Shown: one piece after another, positions 1 to 7,202 of the stretch
Position numbering within the stretch: the stretch's first letter is position 1
How the letters are laid out: every line of letters starts with the position of its first letter
NCBI GenBank assembly: GCA_903864375.1
Contig: CAIPFS010000529.1
Location: 1 to 15,181, forward strand
From: an uncultured Verrucomicrobiota bacterium
Lineage (GTDB): Bacteria; Verrucomicrobiota; Verrucomicrobiia; Limisphaerales; UBA9464
Reading direction: 5' to 3'
Length of the DNA: 15,181 bases
Made by a program: the position numbers and the translations under genes
Notes under the pieces: generated by a model
What the model saw: only the letters and a program-made list of their open reading frames with translations
Told to the model about the DNA's origin: nothing
The model's database searches: none

Positions 1-980
1 CGCTGGTGACGCGAAGGATTTGCGAGGAAGTCGGGCTACCGGTGGACCACGTTGTTCTGGGTGGGGAAATCGAGTTGATGACCGACGCAGAACTCAAGCT
101 CAGCACGGGTTCCAACGATGTGTTCGCCCGGTTGTCTCCCGCCCACAAGCAGCGCATCATCCGGGCGCTCCAGTCGGCGGGGCATGTGGTGGGATTTATG
201 GGGGATGGGATCAACGATGCCCCGGCACTCCGGGCTGCGGACGTTGGTCTTTCGGTGGACTCCGCCGTCGACATCGCCAAGGAGTCGGCCGCCATCATTT
301 TATTGGAAAAGAATCTGATGGTTCTGGCGGACGGGGTCCTGGAGGGACGTCGGGTGTTTGCCAACATAGTCAAGTACGTCCGGATGGGGGCGAGTTCCAA
401 CTTTGGCAACATGTTCAGCGTTCTCGGGGCCAGTGCCTTTGTTCCCTTCGTGCCGATGCTTCCGATTCAGGTGCTGACCAACAATCTGCTGTATGATTTT
501 TCGCAGGTGTCCATTCCGACGGACAACGTGGATGACGATCAGGTGCTGAAACCGCGGCCCTGGCGGATGGACCAGATCTCCCGCTTCATTCTTTTTGTGG
601 GCCCCCTCAGTTCGATTTTTGACTACACGACTTATTTCATCCTGCTCTACCTGTTTGATTGCTGGAATCCGGCTCGTGCCTCCCTGTTTCAGACCGGCTG
701 GTTTGTGGAATCTCTCCTGACACAAACCCTGATCATTCATGTGATCCGCACGAATCGAATTCCCTTCTTTCAGAGCCGGGCCAGCACCCCCTTGCTGGTG
801 ACCACCCTGTTGATTCTGGGGGTGGGACTGTGGCTCCCCATTTCCCCGTGGGCGGGAATATTGGGATTCGTTCCACTCCCCGCAGCCTTCTGGCCCTGGT
901 TAATTCTGACAGTCGTTCTGTATCTGGGACTGACGTACTTCGTGAAGTCCTGGATGTACCGGCGTGCCTGGATTCAATAG
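1..980 (+). CDS. mgtA: Magnesium-transporting P-type ATPase (MgtA/MgtB type), C-terminal part
   Basis: This is the C-terminal third (about 325 residues) of a P3B-type ATPase that imports Mg2+ across the inner membrane using ATP. The frame is open through the left edge, so the start, the actuator domain and the DKTGT phosphorylation site lie outside the window. Visible are the end of the phosphorylation domain (ARLSPAHKQRII), the hinge motif MGDGINDAP about 65 residues in, the ILLEKNLMVL segment typical of MgtA, and the NLLYDFSQVSIPTDNVD motif in a membrane helix, which separates this family from Ca2+ and heavy-metal pumps. Several hydrophobic helices follow, ending in a short basic tail. Full-length relatives are about 900 residues. 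The gene converges on the SRAP gene. Its regulatory leader is not in the window. The family call is firm; MgtA and MgtB cannot be separated here. Confidence 0.95.
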   Translation, partial: LVTRRICEEVGLPVDHVVLGGEIELMTDAELKLSTGSNDVFARLSPAHKQRIIRALQSAGHVVGFMGDGINDAPALRAADVGLSVDSAVDIAKESAAIILLEKNLMVLADGVLEGRRVFANIVKYVRMGASSNFGNMFSVLGASAFVPFVPMLPIQVLTNNLLYDFSQVSIPTDNVDDDQVLKPRPWRMDQISRFILFVGPLSSIFDYTTYFILLYLFDCWNPARASLFQTGWFVESLLTQTLIIHVIRTNRIPFFQSRASTPLLVTTLLILGVGLWLPISPWAGILGFVPLPAAFWPWLILTVVLYLGLTYFVKSWMYRRAWIQ

Positions 981-981
981 G

Positions 982-1025
982 CCGAATCCCTTCCGAACCA
1001 CCAGAGTGGATTCATGGGGATTCGG
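982..1025. terminator. Possible terminator hairpin between converging mgtA and SRAP genes
   Basis: CCGAATCCC (982-990) is perfectly complementary to GGGATTCGG (1017-1025). Between the arms a smaller CCAC/GTGG hairpin (998-1009) can form. The structure lies just after the mgtA stop codon and downstream of the converging SRAP gene. No T-run follows on either strand, so intrinsic termination is uncertain. Confidence 0.3.
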
Positions 1026-1075
1026 TGCACGATGACCGGGGCTGGGATGCCGTGAGGCTGAAGTGGTGGGTGGAG

Positions 1076-1783
1076 CTACAGCAATTCTCCCTGGACGACG
1101 GAGGAACCGGGGGCAGCAAGGCGGATCGGTTCCAGGCAATCGGCACTGTCGTGACGCGGGTTGCCCACCTGCTCCGAGACCGGATATCGGATGAGGTCGG
1201 ATGCCGGGTAGGAATGCAGTAATCCCTGGAGGACATCGGCGGAGGTGGTCGATTCCATCCACGGTCCGATCCCTTCACTTTTGAGAATCACCGGCATCCG
1301 GTCGTGGATTGGGGACACGACTTCATTGGGAACCGTGGTCAGCAACGCAAACGTTTCGAGGATTTCCCCGGATCGAGCGGGATCGGTCCAGCATTCCCAG
1401 AGACCAGCGAAAACAAACGGTTGGCGATCCGGTCGGACAAACCGCCACGGTTGCTTTTTCGTTCCGACGGTCTGCCATTCGTAGAATCCATCGGCAGGGA
1501 CCAGGCAGCGTCGATGCCGGAATGCGCCTCGAAATGCGGGCTTGGTGGCGACCGATTCAGAGCGGGCATTCACCAGGGAGAGGCCCGTCCGGGGATCGGT
1601 TGCCCAAGGCGGGACCAGGCCCCAACGCATCTGCCGGAGGACCGGAATTCCACGTTCGGTGATGATGACCGGCGCACGCTGGGATGGGGCGATATTGTAG
1701 CGTGGGGCCCCGTCCCATTGGATACGGATGTCCGCAAACTCCCAGTTTCCCTGGCCAGGTGCCAGGGTGTAGCGACCGCACAT
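1076..1783 (-). CDS. SRAP domain protein (SOS response-associated peptidase, YedK/HMCES family)
   Basis: This 235-residue protein matches the SRAP family, which covalently captures abasic sites in single-stranded DNA as a thiazolidine DNA-protein crosslink, shielding them until repair. It begins MCGRYTL, so the essential Cys2 is exposed after removal of the initiator methionine. The other active-site residues are present: Asn72 in VNARSES, Glu102 in GFYEW and His160 in SPIHDRMPVIL. PRYNIAPSQ and RWGLVPPW are also conserved family segments. The length is close to that of YedK (about 222 residues). It is transcribed towards mgtA and away from the glycosyltransferases, with about 154 bases between the divergent starts. 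I see no clear LexA box or Shine-Dalgarno sequence there. Family and active site are clear; SOS control in this organism is not shown. Confidence 0.95.
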   Translation of the reverse strand: MCGRYTLAPGQGNWEFADIRIQWDGAPRYNIAPSQRAPVIITERGIPVLRQMRWGLVPPWATDPRTGLSLVNARSESVATKPAFRGAFRHRRCLVPADGFYEWQTVGTKKQPWRFVRPDRQPFVFAGLWECWTDPARSGEILETFALLTTVPNEVVSPIHDRMPVILKSEGIGPWMESTTSADVLQGLLHSYPASDLIRYPVSEQVGNPRHDSADCLEPIRLAAPGSSVVQGELL

Positions 1784-1937
1784 GGGGAGAAGGCTGTTCT
1801 AGCTCGCCTGATCCGGCAACAACCAGATGAGGACGGACACCTCAAATCCGCCCAAAGACAAAACCGAGGGAGTGTCACCGGAGTTTTTCTCGATCCGGAC
1901 TCAATTGTGTTGGAGCATCGAGCTCCGGACAAATCCG

Positions 1938-2744
1938 ATGCCCCCGAATCCCCTGCCAGACGAAGTCCTTCCGATATCCGTTTGCATCATTGCTGGGAAT
2001 GAAGCCCACAGGATTGGTCGAGCGCTATCCAGTGTTCAGGGATGGGTCGACGAAATCATTGTGGTCATCAATCAGGATGTGGCGGACGGGACGGACACGA
2101 TTGCCAGGCAGTTCGGGGCCAAAGTTTATCGGGAGCCCTGGAAAGGCTATGTCCGGCAGAAGAACTCGGCGGCTGAAAAGGCCTCCCGACCCTGGATCCT
2201 GGGAATTGATTCGGATGAAGCCGTGTCTCCGGCGTTGCGGGCCAGCCTGACGCGGGCACTTCAGAAAGAGGCGGGCCAGCCCCAGTTTGCCGCCTTCGAA
2301 TTTCCACGGTGCAGTCGCTATTTTGGGGCGTGGATTCGCCATGGAGACTGGTATCCGGATTATTCCAAACGTCTCTGGGCCCGGGGCAGGGCTCGGTGGG
2401 TTGGGGATGAACCGCACGACAGTCTTCAGGTGGATGGACGGGTGGGGCGTCTGGCCGGGGATTTGGAACATCACTCGATGGAATCCATCGAACATCAGAT
2501 GCGAAAAACCCTGAGATATGCCGAAGTCTTCGCGAACCACTGCGTTCAACACGATCGAAAGGTCGGCTGGTCCGATCTTTTTTTCCGTCCGCCACTGCGT
2601 TTTTTTCGAAGTTATCTGCTCAAGAGGGGATTTCTGGACGGATGGCGCGGGTACGCGGTGGCCTGGACCGCCGCCTATTACACATTTTTGCGTTATTTCA
2701 AAGCCCTGGAGGCCCAGGGAAAGATCAAAGTCGACCGCGAATGA
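1938..2744 (+). CDS. Family 2 glycosyltransferase (LPS core beta-glucosyltransferase, WaaE/KdtX-like)
   Basis: This 268-residue GT-A fold glycosyltransferase probably adds a sugar from a nucleotide-sugar donor to a lipopolysaccharide core or similar surface glycan at the cytoplasmic face of the inner membrane. The N-terminus has the GT2 pattern ISVCIIAGNEAHRIGRAL (residues 13-30). GIDSDEAVS carries the DxD-type metal and nucleotide-sugar motif (Asp91, Asp93). WYPDYSKRLW, GDEPHD and the basic, aromatic C-terminal region (about 210-255) resemble WaaE/KdtX relatives. The frame is open back to an ATG at 1827, but those 37 residues look unlike the family, so I start at MPPNPLPDE. The stop overlaps the next start as ATGA, which suggests translational coupling. 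The acceptor sugar cannot be told from sequence. Confidence 0.88.
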   Translation: MPPNPLPDEVLPISVCIIAGNEAHRIGRALSSVQGWVDEIIVVINQDVADGTDTIARQFGAKVYREPWKGYVRQKNSAAEKASRPWILGIDSDEAVSPALRASLTRALQKEAGQPQFAAFEFPRCSRYFGAWIRHGDWYPDYSKRLWARGRARWVGDEPHDSLQVDGRVGRLAGDLEHHSMESIEHQMRKTLRYAEVFANHCVQHDRKVGWSDLFFRPPLRFFRSYLLKRGFLDGWRGYAVAWTAAYYTFLRYFKALEAQGKIKVDRE

Positions 2745-3958
2745 ACCCTGATCCCTCTTCGCCGGATTCAGTGACGGTGTTGCTTTTCGATCCACGAATC
2801 GAGGGGCATCATGCCAGCTGGATTCATTATCTGGCGGACGATCTGGTCTCCGGAGGGTACCGGGTGATTCTTGCGTGCGACTGGAGGGAGGCGGCTCGTG
2901 CCCGGCTGGAGCCGGAATTGGGAGAGACGTTGAACCGGATTCAGATCCAACCAATCTTTGATTCCCAGGGGCGGCCGAAAGGAGGGAGCATGATGGGGGC
3001 ACTCAAGGCCTTTCACGAAGAGTGGAAATCCGACTTTGCGTTTCTGTGCAACTTCAACGAGATCGCTTCTCCTCTTTGTCGCGATGCAGCCCTCGGCATC
3101 ATGCCTTCAGCGGTTTTTCGGGGGTGCCTGGGTGGGGTCTACCATCGTCCCACCATGCTATTGACGGGACGCTTTTCAGCCAATCAGTGGCTGAAGAGGG
3201 TGGGATTTCGTCGGTTGGCCCGGAATGGCTGGTTTTCACCTCTGTTTTTCACCGATGAATCCCTGCTGCGGCCGCTTCAATCGGAGCTCCCCACCTCGGA
3301 ATTGCGGTACCTCGTGACGCCGGGCGCGGGTCGTTTTGATATCGATACCGCAGAGGCCCGCATCCGGTTGGGCATTCCCCCGGGCCGTTTTCCGTTTCTC
3401 TTTTACGGCGGGCCTTACCGACGCAAAGGACTTCACCTGACCCTCAGCGCGTTTGAAAGCCTTCCGGCAGACAGTCCGGCCTACCTGATTTGCGCCGGTG
3501 ACCAAAGTCAGGATGCGGATGTCGCCTCCCGCCTCCGGCAGCTGGAGCAGCAGGGGCGGGCCTTGTTGATCAGTCGTTACATCTCGAGCGAGGAGGAACT
3601 GACCTCCCTGGCCTTTTGTGCCTCGGAAGCGGTCCTCCTCCCGTATATCCATTTTCTGACCGCCAGCGGAGTGATGGCCCAAGCCTGTGCTGCTGGTAAA
3701 CCCGTCCTGGCATCAGACGTCGGTTGGCTGGGAAAACAAGTCCGGCGTTTTGGCCTGGGATTGCTGTATCCCCAGAATGACTGGGCATCCTTGCGGGCGG
3801 CCATGGTCCAGTTCATCCAGCGGTCTCCGGCGGAGGGGCACCAGTGGCGCGAAAATGCCCGGAAATATACGGCCGGAAACAATCGGCAGGTCTTTCGGGA
3901 ACAACTGCTGGCCGGCTTCAGTTCAACGGCGACGGCCACGCTGAAGCTGAATCCGTAG
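2741..3958 (+). CDS. GT-B fold glycosyltransferase (GT4-like, group 1)
   Basis: This 405-residue protein is probably a retaining GT-B glycosyltransferase working with the upstream GT2 enzyme on the same surface glycan. The N-terminal Rossmann half begins VTVLLFDPRIEGHHASWIHYLADDL, a usual acceptor-domain opening. The C-terminal donor domain starts near residue 218 with the pattern FYGGPYRRKGLHLTLSAF and continues to SGVMAQACAAGKPVLASDVG (309-328), typical of GT4 donor-site loops. The canonical E-x7-E motif is not intact: Gln314 stands where the second Glu is expected. The start is the ATG overlapping the preceding stop (ATGA). The frame is open 99 bases further upstream, but only as a shadow of the GT2 gene. 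It ends 10 bases from the converging aroB stop. Donor and acceptor are unknown. Confidence 0.85.
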   Translation: MNPDPSSPDSVTVLLFDPRIEGHHASWIHYLADDLVSGGYRVILACDWREAARARLEPELGETLNRIQIQPIFDSQGRPKGGSMMGALKAFHEEWKSDFAFLCNFNEIASPLCRDAALGIMPSAVFRGCLGGVYHRPTMLLTGRFSANQWLKRVGFRRLARNGWFSPLFFTDESLLRPLQSELPTSELRYLVTPGAGRFDIDTAEARIRLGIPPGRFPFLFYGGPYRRKGLHLTLSAFESLPADSPAYLICAGDQSQDADVASRLRQLEQQGRALLISRYISSEEELTSLAFCASEAVLLPYIHFLTASGVMAQACAAGKPVLASDVGWLGKQVRRFGLGLLYPQNDWASLRAAMVQFIQRSPAEGHQWRENARKYTAGNNRQVFREQLLAGFSSTATATLKLNP

Positions 3959-3968
3959 CCGGATTCCC

Positions 3969-5075
3969 TCAACCGGCCTCCGTTCCGGCGAGCGTATTCA
4001 GAATGCCGGTCACCTCGGAATCGGAGACCCGTTGACCGGCAATTGCCTTCCCGAGGGATTCCGCCAGGACGAACTTCACCTCTCCACCGCTCACCTTCTT
4101 GTCGGTCTTCATCGCCTCCACGAGGTGATCCCGCTTCTTGGGTGTGAGCTTCAATTCCACCGGAAGTCCCGCTCGCGCCAGAAGGTCGTGGATGCGAATC
4201 GAGTCCTTTTCGGTCAGGGTGGAGAGCTTGACGGACAATCGTGCGGCAGCCACCTGGCCGATGCTGATGGCCTCACCGTGGAGGTACTCGTCGTATCCGG
4301 ATATCGCCTCCAGGGCATGGCCGATCGTATGCCCAAAATTCAACAAGGCTCGCAGACCTTTGGTTTCAAACTCATCCTCGGAAACGATCTCGGCCTTGAT
4401 CGCGCAGCAACGGGAAATGATGTGGGTCAGGACGTTCGGATCCCGTTCCAGAATCTTGCCCAGATCCTTTTCCACCCGCTTGAACAATTCCGGATCCCGG
4501 ATGACGCCATACTTGATGACTTCGGCAAGACCTGACCGGAACTCACGGTCGGGGAGTGTGCCCAAGGTGTCGAGATCGCACAAAACGGTCTTTGGCTGGT
4601 GAAATGCACCCACCAGATTCTTTCCGGCTTTGAGATTGATGCCCACCTTCCCGCCGACACTGGAATCGACCTGCGCGAGAAGTGTGGTGGCGACCTGAAC
4701 AAACGGCAGCCCCCGGAGATAGGTGGCCGCGACGAATCCAGCGAGGTCCCCCACCACTCCTCCGCCGAGGGCGATGACGAACGACTTTCGCTCGAGCCGC
4801 TTCATCGCAAATTGATCGTAGCATTCGCCGGCGATCTTCAGGGATTTGCTGCTCTCACCGGCAGGTACAGTGACGAGGCTCGGAACAAACCCGGACATCT
4901 TCAGGGATCGGGCGGCGGCGTCGGCGAAGTGGGGGCCGACATTGGCGTCGGTGACGATCACACACCGTTCGCCGAGCTTCAAACGACGGCAGTGGTCGCC
5001 CAGCTTTGCGATCAACCCCGATCCAACCTGAACGACGTAGGATCGCTCTCCCAGCGAAATAGGTACCGAGCGCAT
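3969..5075 (-). CDS. aroB: 3-dehydroquinate synthase
   Basis: AroB converts DAHP to 3-dehydroquinate, the second step of the shikimate pathway to aromatic amino acids, in the cytoplasm with NAD+ and a divalent metal (Zn2+ or Co2+). The 368-residue product matches the usual length. Visible are the NAD-binding ALGGGVVGDLAGFVAATYLRG (102-122), QVDSSVGGKVGIN (135-147), the lysine-rich GKNLVGAFHQP, and the metal ligands Glu185 (GLAEVIKYG), His249 (LLNFGHTIGHALE) and His266 (YLHGEAISIG). I chose the ATG at 5075 (MRSVPISLGE). The frame runs back to 5162, but that extension overlaps the MFS gene and does not look like AroB. The gene lies 70 bases downstream of the MFS gene on the same strand and may share its transcript. 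No other shikimate gene is nearby. Confidence 0.96.
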   Translation of the reverse strand: MRSVPISLGERSYVVQVGSGLIAKLGDHCRRLKLGERCVIVTDANVGPHFADAAARSLKMSGFVPSLVTVPAGESSKSLKIAGECYDQFAMKRLERKSFVIALGGGVVGDLAGFVAATYLRGLPFVQVATTLLAQVDSSVGGKVGINLKAGKNLVGAFHQPKTVLCDLDTLGTLPDREFRSGLAEVIKYGVIRDPELFKRVEKDLGKILERDPNVLTHIISRCCAIKAEIVSEDEFETKGLRALLNFGHTIGHALEAISGYDEYLHGEAISIGQVAAARLSVKLSTLTEKDSIRIHDLLARAGLPVELKLTPKKRDHLVEAMKTDKKVSGGEVKFVLAESLGKAIAGQRVSDSEVTGILNTLAGTEAG

Positions 5076-5145
5076 GGAGATCAGTCTGAACGAAAAGGTG
5101 CGCCGGGAAAAGTCGGAAGGTGAACGGTCGATCCCGGGTGGGCGG

Positions 5146-6309
5146 TCACGCGTTCCGGGCACGCCAGCGCCAATGGGCCATCAGGGCACCGCCGAGCCCG
5201 AGAACGGAAGTGACGGCCCAGGCCGGGGCGGTTGGATTTCCGCTGAACCAGGTGGCCGCCACGCTGAGGGCCGGCCCTCCACCGATCCCAATCCCGACCA
5301 GGGCTTCATGGATGCCACCGTGGACCCCGTGGGTTTCGGTCCCATCCATGGAATAGTACAGCGATGAGAAATAAAGGATGGCGGTGGCCCAGCCAAAGGC
5401 GCACTGGGCGGCAATCAGGAGTGGAATCGACGAACTGACCATCAGGCAGGCGAAACTTCCAATCAGCAGGGCATATCCCCAGGCAAACCAGGAGAACCGG
5501 TAATGCCATCCGCCCCAGAGCCACAGGACGGCAAAGGCCCCGGTGCGGGTAAAGTACCAGAGGGACATCAGGGTCCCTGTTTCGGGTGTGCTCAGTCCGA
5601 GGCGGGTTGAGATTCCGGGAACCATGACCAGAAGCGTGTTGATGGCCATGTACGAAAGCGGATTGGCCACCCAGGCCAGTTTTTGAAAATAAGGCGGGCG
5701 TGCCGTTGGAATGCCGGACCCCGTTGCCGGTTGTGAGGACGCGGGTGTCTCAAAACTGGGGCGCGCTGGCCAAAGGAAGGTGGCCGCCGCCTGAAGGGCG
5801 TGAATGGCCAGGGGAAACCAATAGAGGCTGCCCGTTCCGAGCCGAGCCACCATCCATCCACCCAGGAGGTAACCCAATGCCGCCGTTCCGGCCCAGACCA
5901 CATTGTAGATGCCCACCCGCCGTGCCAGTTTGTCGGACGGTTGACCTGCGCTGGCCAGAGCCTCGAGGTTCGGCCAGGTGAAGCACATGGTGATCGTCCA
6001 TCCAGCAAAGGCGATCATTTGGACGATCAACCCGGGAAATACCCATCCCAAGGCCATGCTGGCTGCCATCCCGGCAAAACCGAGCCGAAGTGTCAGGACG
6101 TATCCCAGCCGTTGACCCATCCGTCCGCCCCACCAGGCAGAGGCCATGAACAGGAACCCATGGACCGCTCCCAGCGCCAGATTCTGGGAATCACCAAACC
6201 CGTGATGATCCCTCAGCAGGAAGAGCAGGTAATTGAAGTAATAAGCCGTGGCGAAGGAATTCGAGCCTTCGAGAAGGTAGATGGAGAGTGGCTTGGGAGC
6301 AGCGCGCAT
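5146..6309 (-). CDS. Major facilitator superfamily (MFS) transporter, substrate unknown
   Basis: This 387-residue integral membrane protein has about twelve hydrophobic segments, six on each side of a polar Pro/Ser/Thr-rich loop (about residues 182-208). The segment GGRMGQRLGYVLTLRLG (61-77) sits between helices 2 and 3 where MFS motif A is expected. ARRVGIYNVVWAGTAALGYLLGGWM (129-153) in the N-terminal half resembles the helix 5 pore pattern. The N-terminal half ends near TFLW, and the C-terminal half opens at LAWVANPLSYMAINTLLVM. The substrate cannot be read from sequence. The gene precedes aroB by 70 bases on the same strand, but no metabolic link is evident. A small GGGG/CCCC hairpin with a six-base loop (6310-6323) abuts the start codon; there is only a weak G-run as a ribosome site. 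Confidence 0.85.
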   Translation of the reverse strand: MRAAPKPLSIYLLEGSNSFATAYYFNYLLFLLRDHHGFGDSQNLALGAVHGFLFMASAWWGGRMGQRLGYVLTLRLGFAGMAASMALGWVFPGLIVQMIAFAGWTITMCFTWPNLEALASAGQPSDKLARRVGIYNVVWAGTAALGYLLGGWMVARLGTGSLYWFPLAIHALQAAATFLWPARPSFETPASSQPATGSGIPTARPPYFQKLAWVANPLSYMAINTLLVMVPGISTRLGLSTPETGTLMSLWYFTRTGAFAVLWLWGGWHYRFSWFAWGYALLIGSFACLMVSSSIPLLIAAQCAFGWATAILYFSSLYYSMDGTETHGVHGGIHEALVGIGIGGGPALSVAATWFSGNPTAPAWAVTSVLGLGGALMAHWRWRARNA

Positions 6310-6355
6310 GGGGATTATTCCCCCGCTGCGGCTTCACCCGAAGCCCAGGCAGGGG

Positions 6356-6376
6356 GCCGGTCCAAGCTGGACCGGC
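6356..6376. terminator. Strong 9-bp hairpin between exported-protein and MFS genes
   Basis: GCCGGTCCA (6356-6364) and TGGACCGGC (6368-6376) form a perfect 9-bp, GC-rich stem with a 3-base loop. It lies 44 bases after the stop of the upstream reverse-strand gene and 47 bases before the MFS start. No T-run follows on the reverse strand, so it may be an atypical terminator or a transcript-stabilising structure. Confidence 0.4.
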
Positions 6377-6419
6377 GCGCGGAGTCAACGGAGCCAACGC
6401 CAATGGCGCAAGTGAAATG

Positions 6420-7037
6420 CTACTTTCCGAAGCCCGGGAGGTTGCCCAGACCCTTGATGGCGTTTTCGATCTTTTCGGTTCCGGGCGCGTACTTGGCGGC
6501 CACCGAATGAATCAGATCCTTTTGCGGGGAGGTGAGCTTGGCATTCTGGGCAATGCCCTGAATGGCGGGCAGAGCGGAAATGGCATCCCCTTTCCGGAGT
6601 GCCGTCACCGCCTTGGCCACATCGGTTTGAGATCCTTCCAGTGCGCCAAAATTCTTTTGGATGACGAATGCGGTGCCGGTGTGGAACACGTCGGTGGCCA
6701 GTTTGGTCTGTTCCGGAGTCAGTTTCGCAGCGGTCAGCTTCTGCAAACCGCCCAGTGCGTCAGAACTCTTTCCGGACACCAGTGATTGCAGCGCCGATTG
6801 GAGGCTGCCTTGGGCGTCGCTGTTTCCCGCCAGCGACTTGTTGAGGGTGGTTGACTTGGATTGAAGGTCCGAGCCCAACGATTTCAGGGTCGAATCACCG
6901 GTCGATGCGGCGCTGCTCTTGAGGGACGAAAAGAGACTGGAAAGAGTGCCCGCGGCATCCTCTGCCAGCAACGGCATGCCCGCGGTCAGGGTCAGGATGG
7001 CAGTGGCGGCGACACAACTCCGGAGGATCGATTTCAT
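6420..7037 (-). CDS. Exported protein of unknown function with an internal duplication
   Basis: I do not recognise this protein of 205 residues. MKSILRSCVAATAILTLTAG looks like a Sec signal peptide, with likely cleavage after Ala25 (PLLA/EDA), so it is probably periplasmic or outside the cell. The mature part is rich in Ser, Ala, Leu, Lys and Gln and looks helical, with Ser/Lys/Leu stretches at about 31-70. Two copies of a unit of about 37 residues are visible (about 82-117 and 143-179), sharing the pattern AL-x2-LQ/IQ and AKLT-x2-Q-x2-L. There are no transmembrane segments after the signal and only one cysteine, inside the signal. I start at the ATG at 7037; an in-frame ATG lies 30 bases upstream at 7067. 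It diverges from the PSCyt2 gene and is followed by a strong hairpin. Confidence 0.75.
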   Translation of the reverse strand: MKSILRSCVAATAILTLTAGMPLLAEDAAGTLSSLFSSLKSSAASTGDSTLKSLGSDLQSKSTTLNKSLAGNSDAQGSLQSALQSLVSGKSSDALGGLQKLTAAKLTPEQTKLATDVFHTGTAFVIQKNFGALEGSQTDVAKAVTALRKGDAISALPAIQGIAQNAKLTSPQKDLIHSVAAKYAPGTEKIENAIKGLGNLPGFGK

Positions 7038-7131
7038 GATGACAGTGAGATTTTGGCGGACAATCACGGTATTTCAGAGCGGAATCAAAGTCTTTTTTGG
7101 CCGCCCGGGCCGGGGCCGGTTCCCTCATCCG

Positions 7132-7149
7132 GCGAATGGGTTCATTCGC
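7132..7149. promoter_or_regulatory. 7-bp hairpin in the divergent intergenic region
   Basis: GCGAATG (7132-7138) and CATTCGC (7143-7149) form a perfect stem with a 4-base loop. It lies about 53 bases upstream of the PSCyt2-family start, in the only region that can hold promoters for both divergent genes (7038-7202). I see no convincing -35/-10 pair on either strand. Its function is unknown. Confidence 0.25.
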
Positions 7150-7202
7150 AACATTGAATCCATGCTGGAATCTGTCCGTCACTCCCGGGATTATTGAGGC
7201 CC

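Noticed and set aside
1827..1937. A longer N-terminus for the GT2 glycosyltransferase from an ATG at 1827
   Set aside because: The extra 37 residues show no GT2-like sequence, and the family pattern begins shortly after the ATG at 1938.
4032..5123. Long + strand open frames opposite aroB
   Set aside because: They are antisense shadows of a gene with complete catalytic motifs.
5076..5162. A longer AroB starting at 5162
   Set aside because: It would overlap the MFS coding end and adds Arg/Ser/Pro-rich residues with no AroB resemblance; MRSVPISLGE gives the normal family length.
5800..6510. A 236-codon + strand open frame running across the MFS gene start and the next gene's end
   Set aside because: It is antisense to the MFS transporter and the exported protein, low in hydrophobic clusters, and rich in Gly/Pro/Arg/His as shadow frames are.
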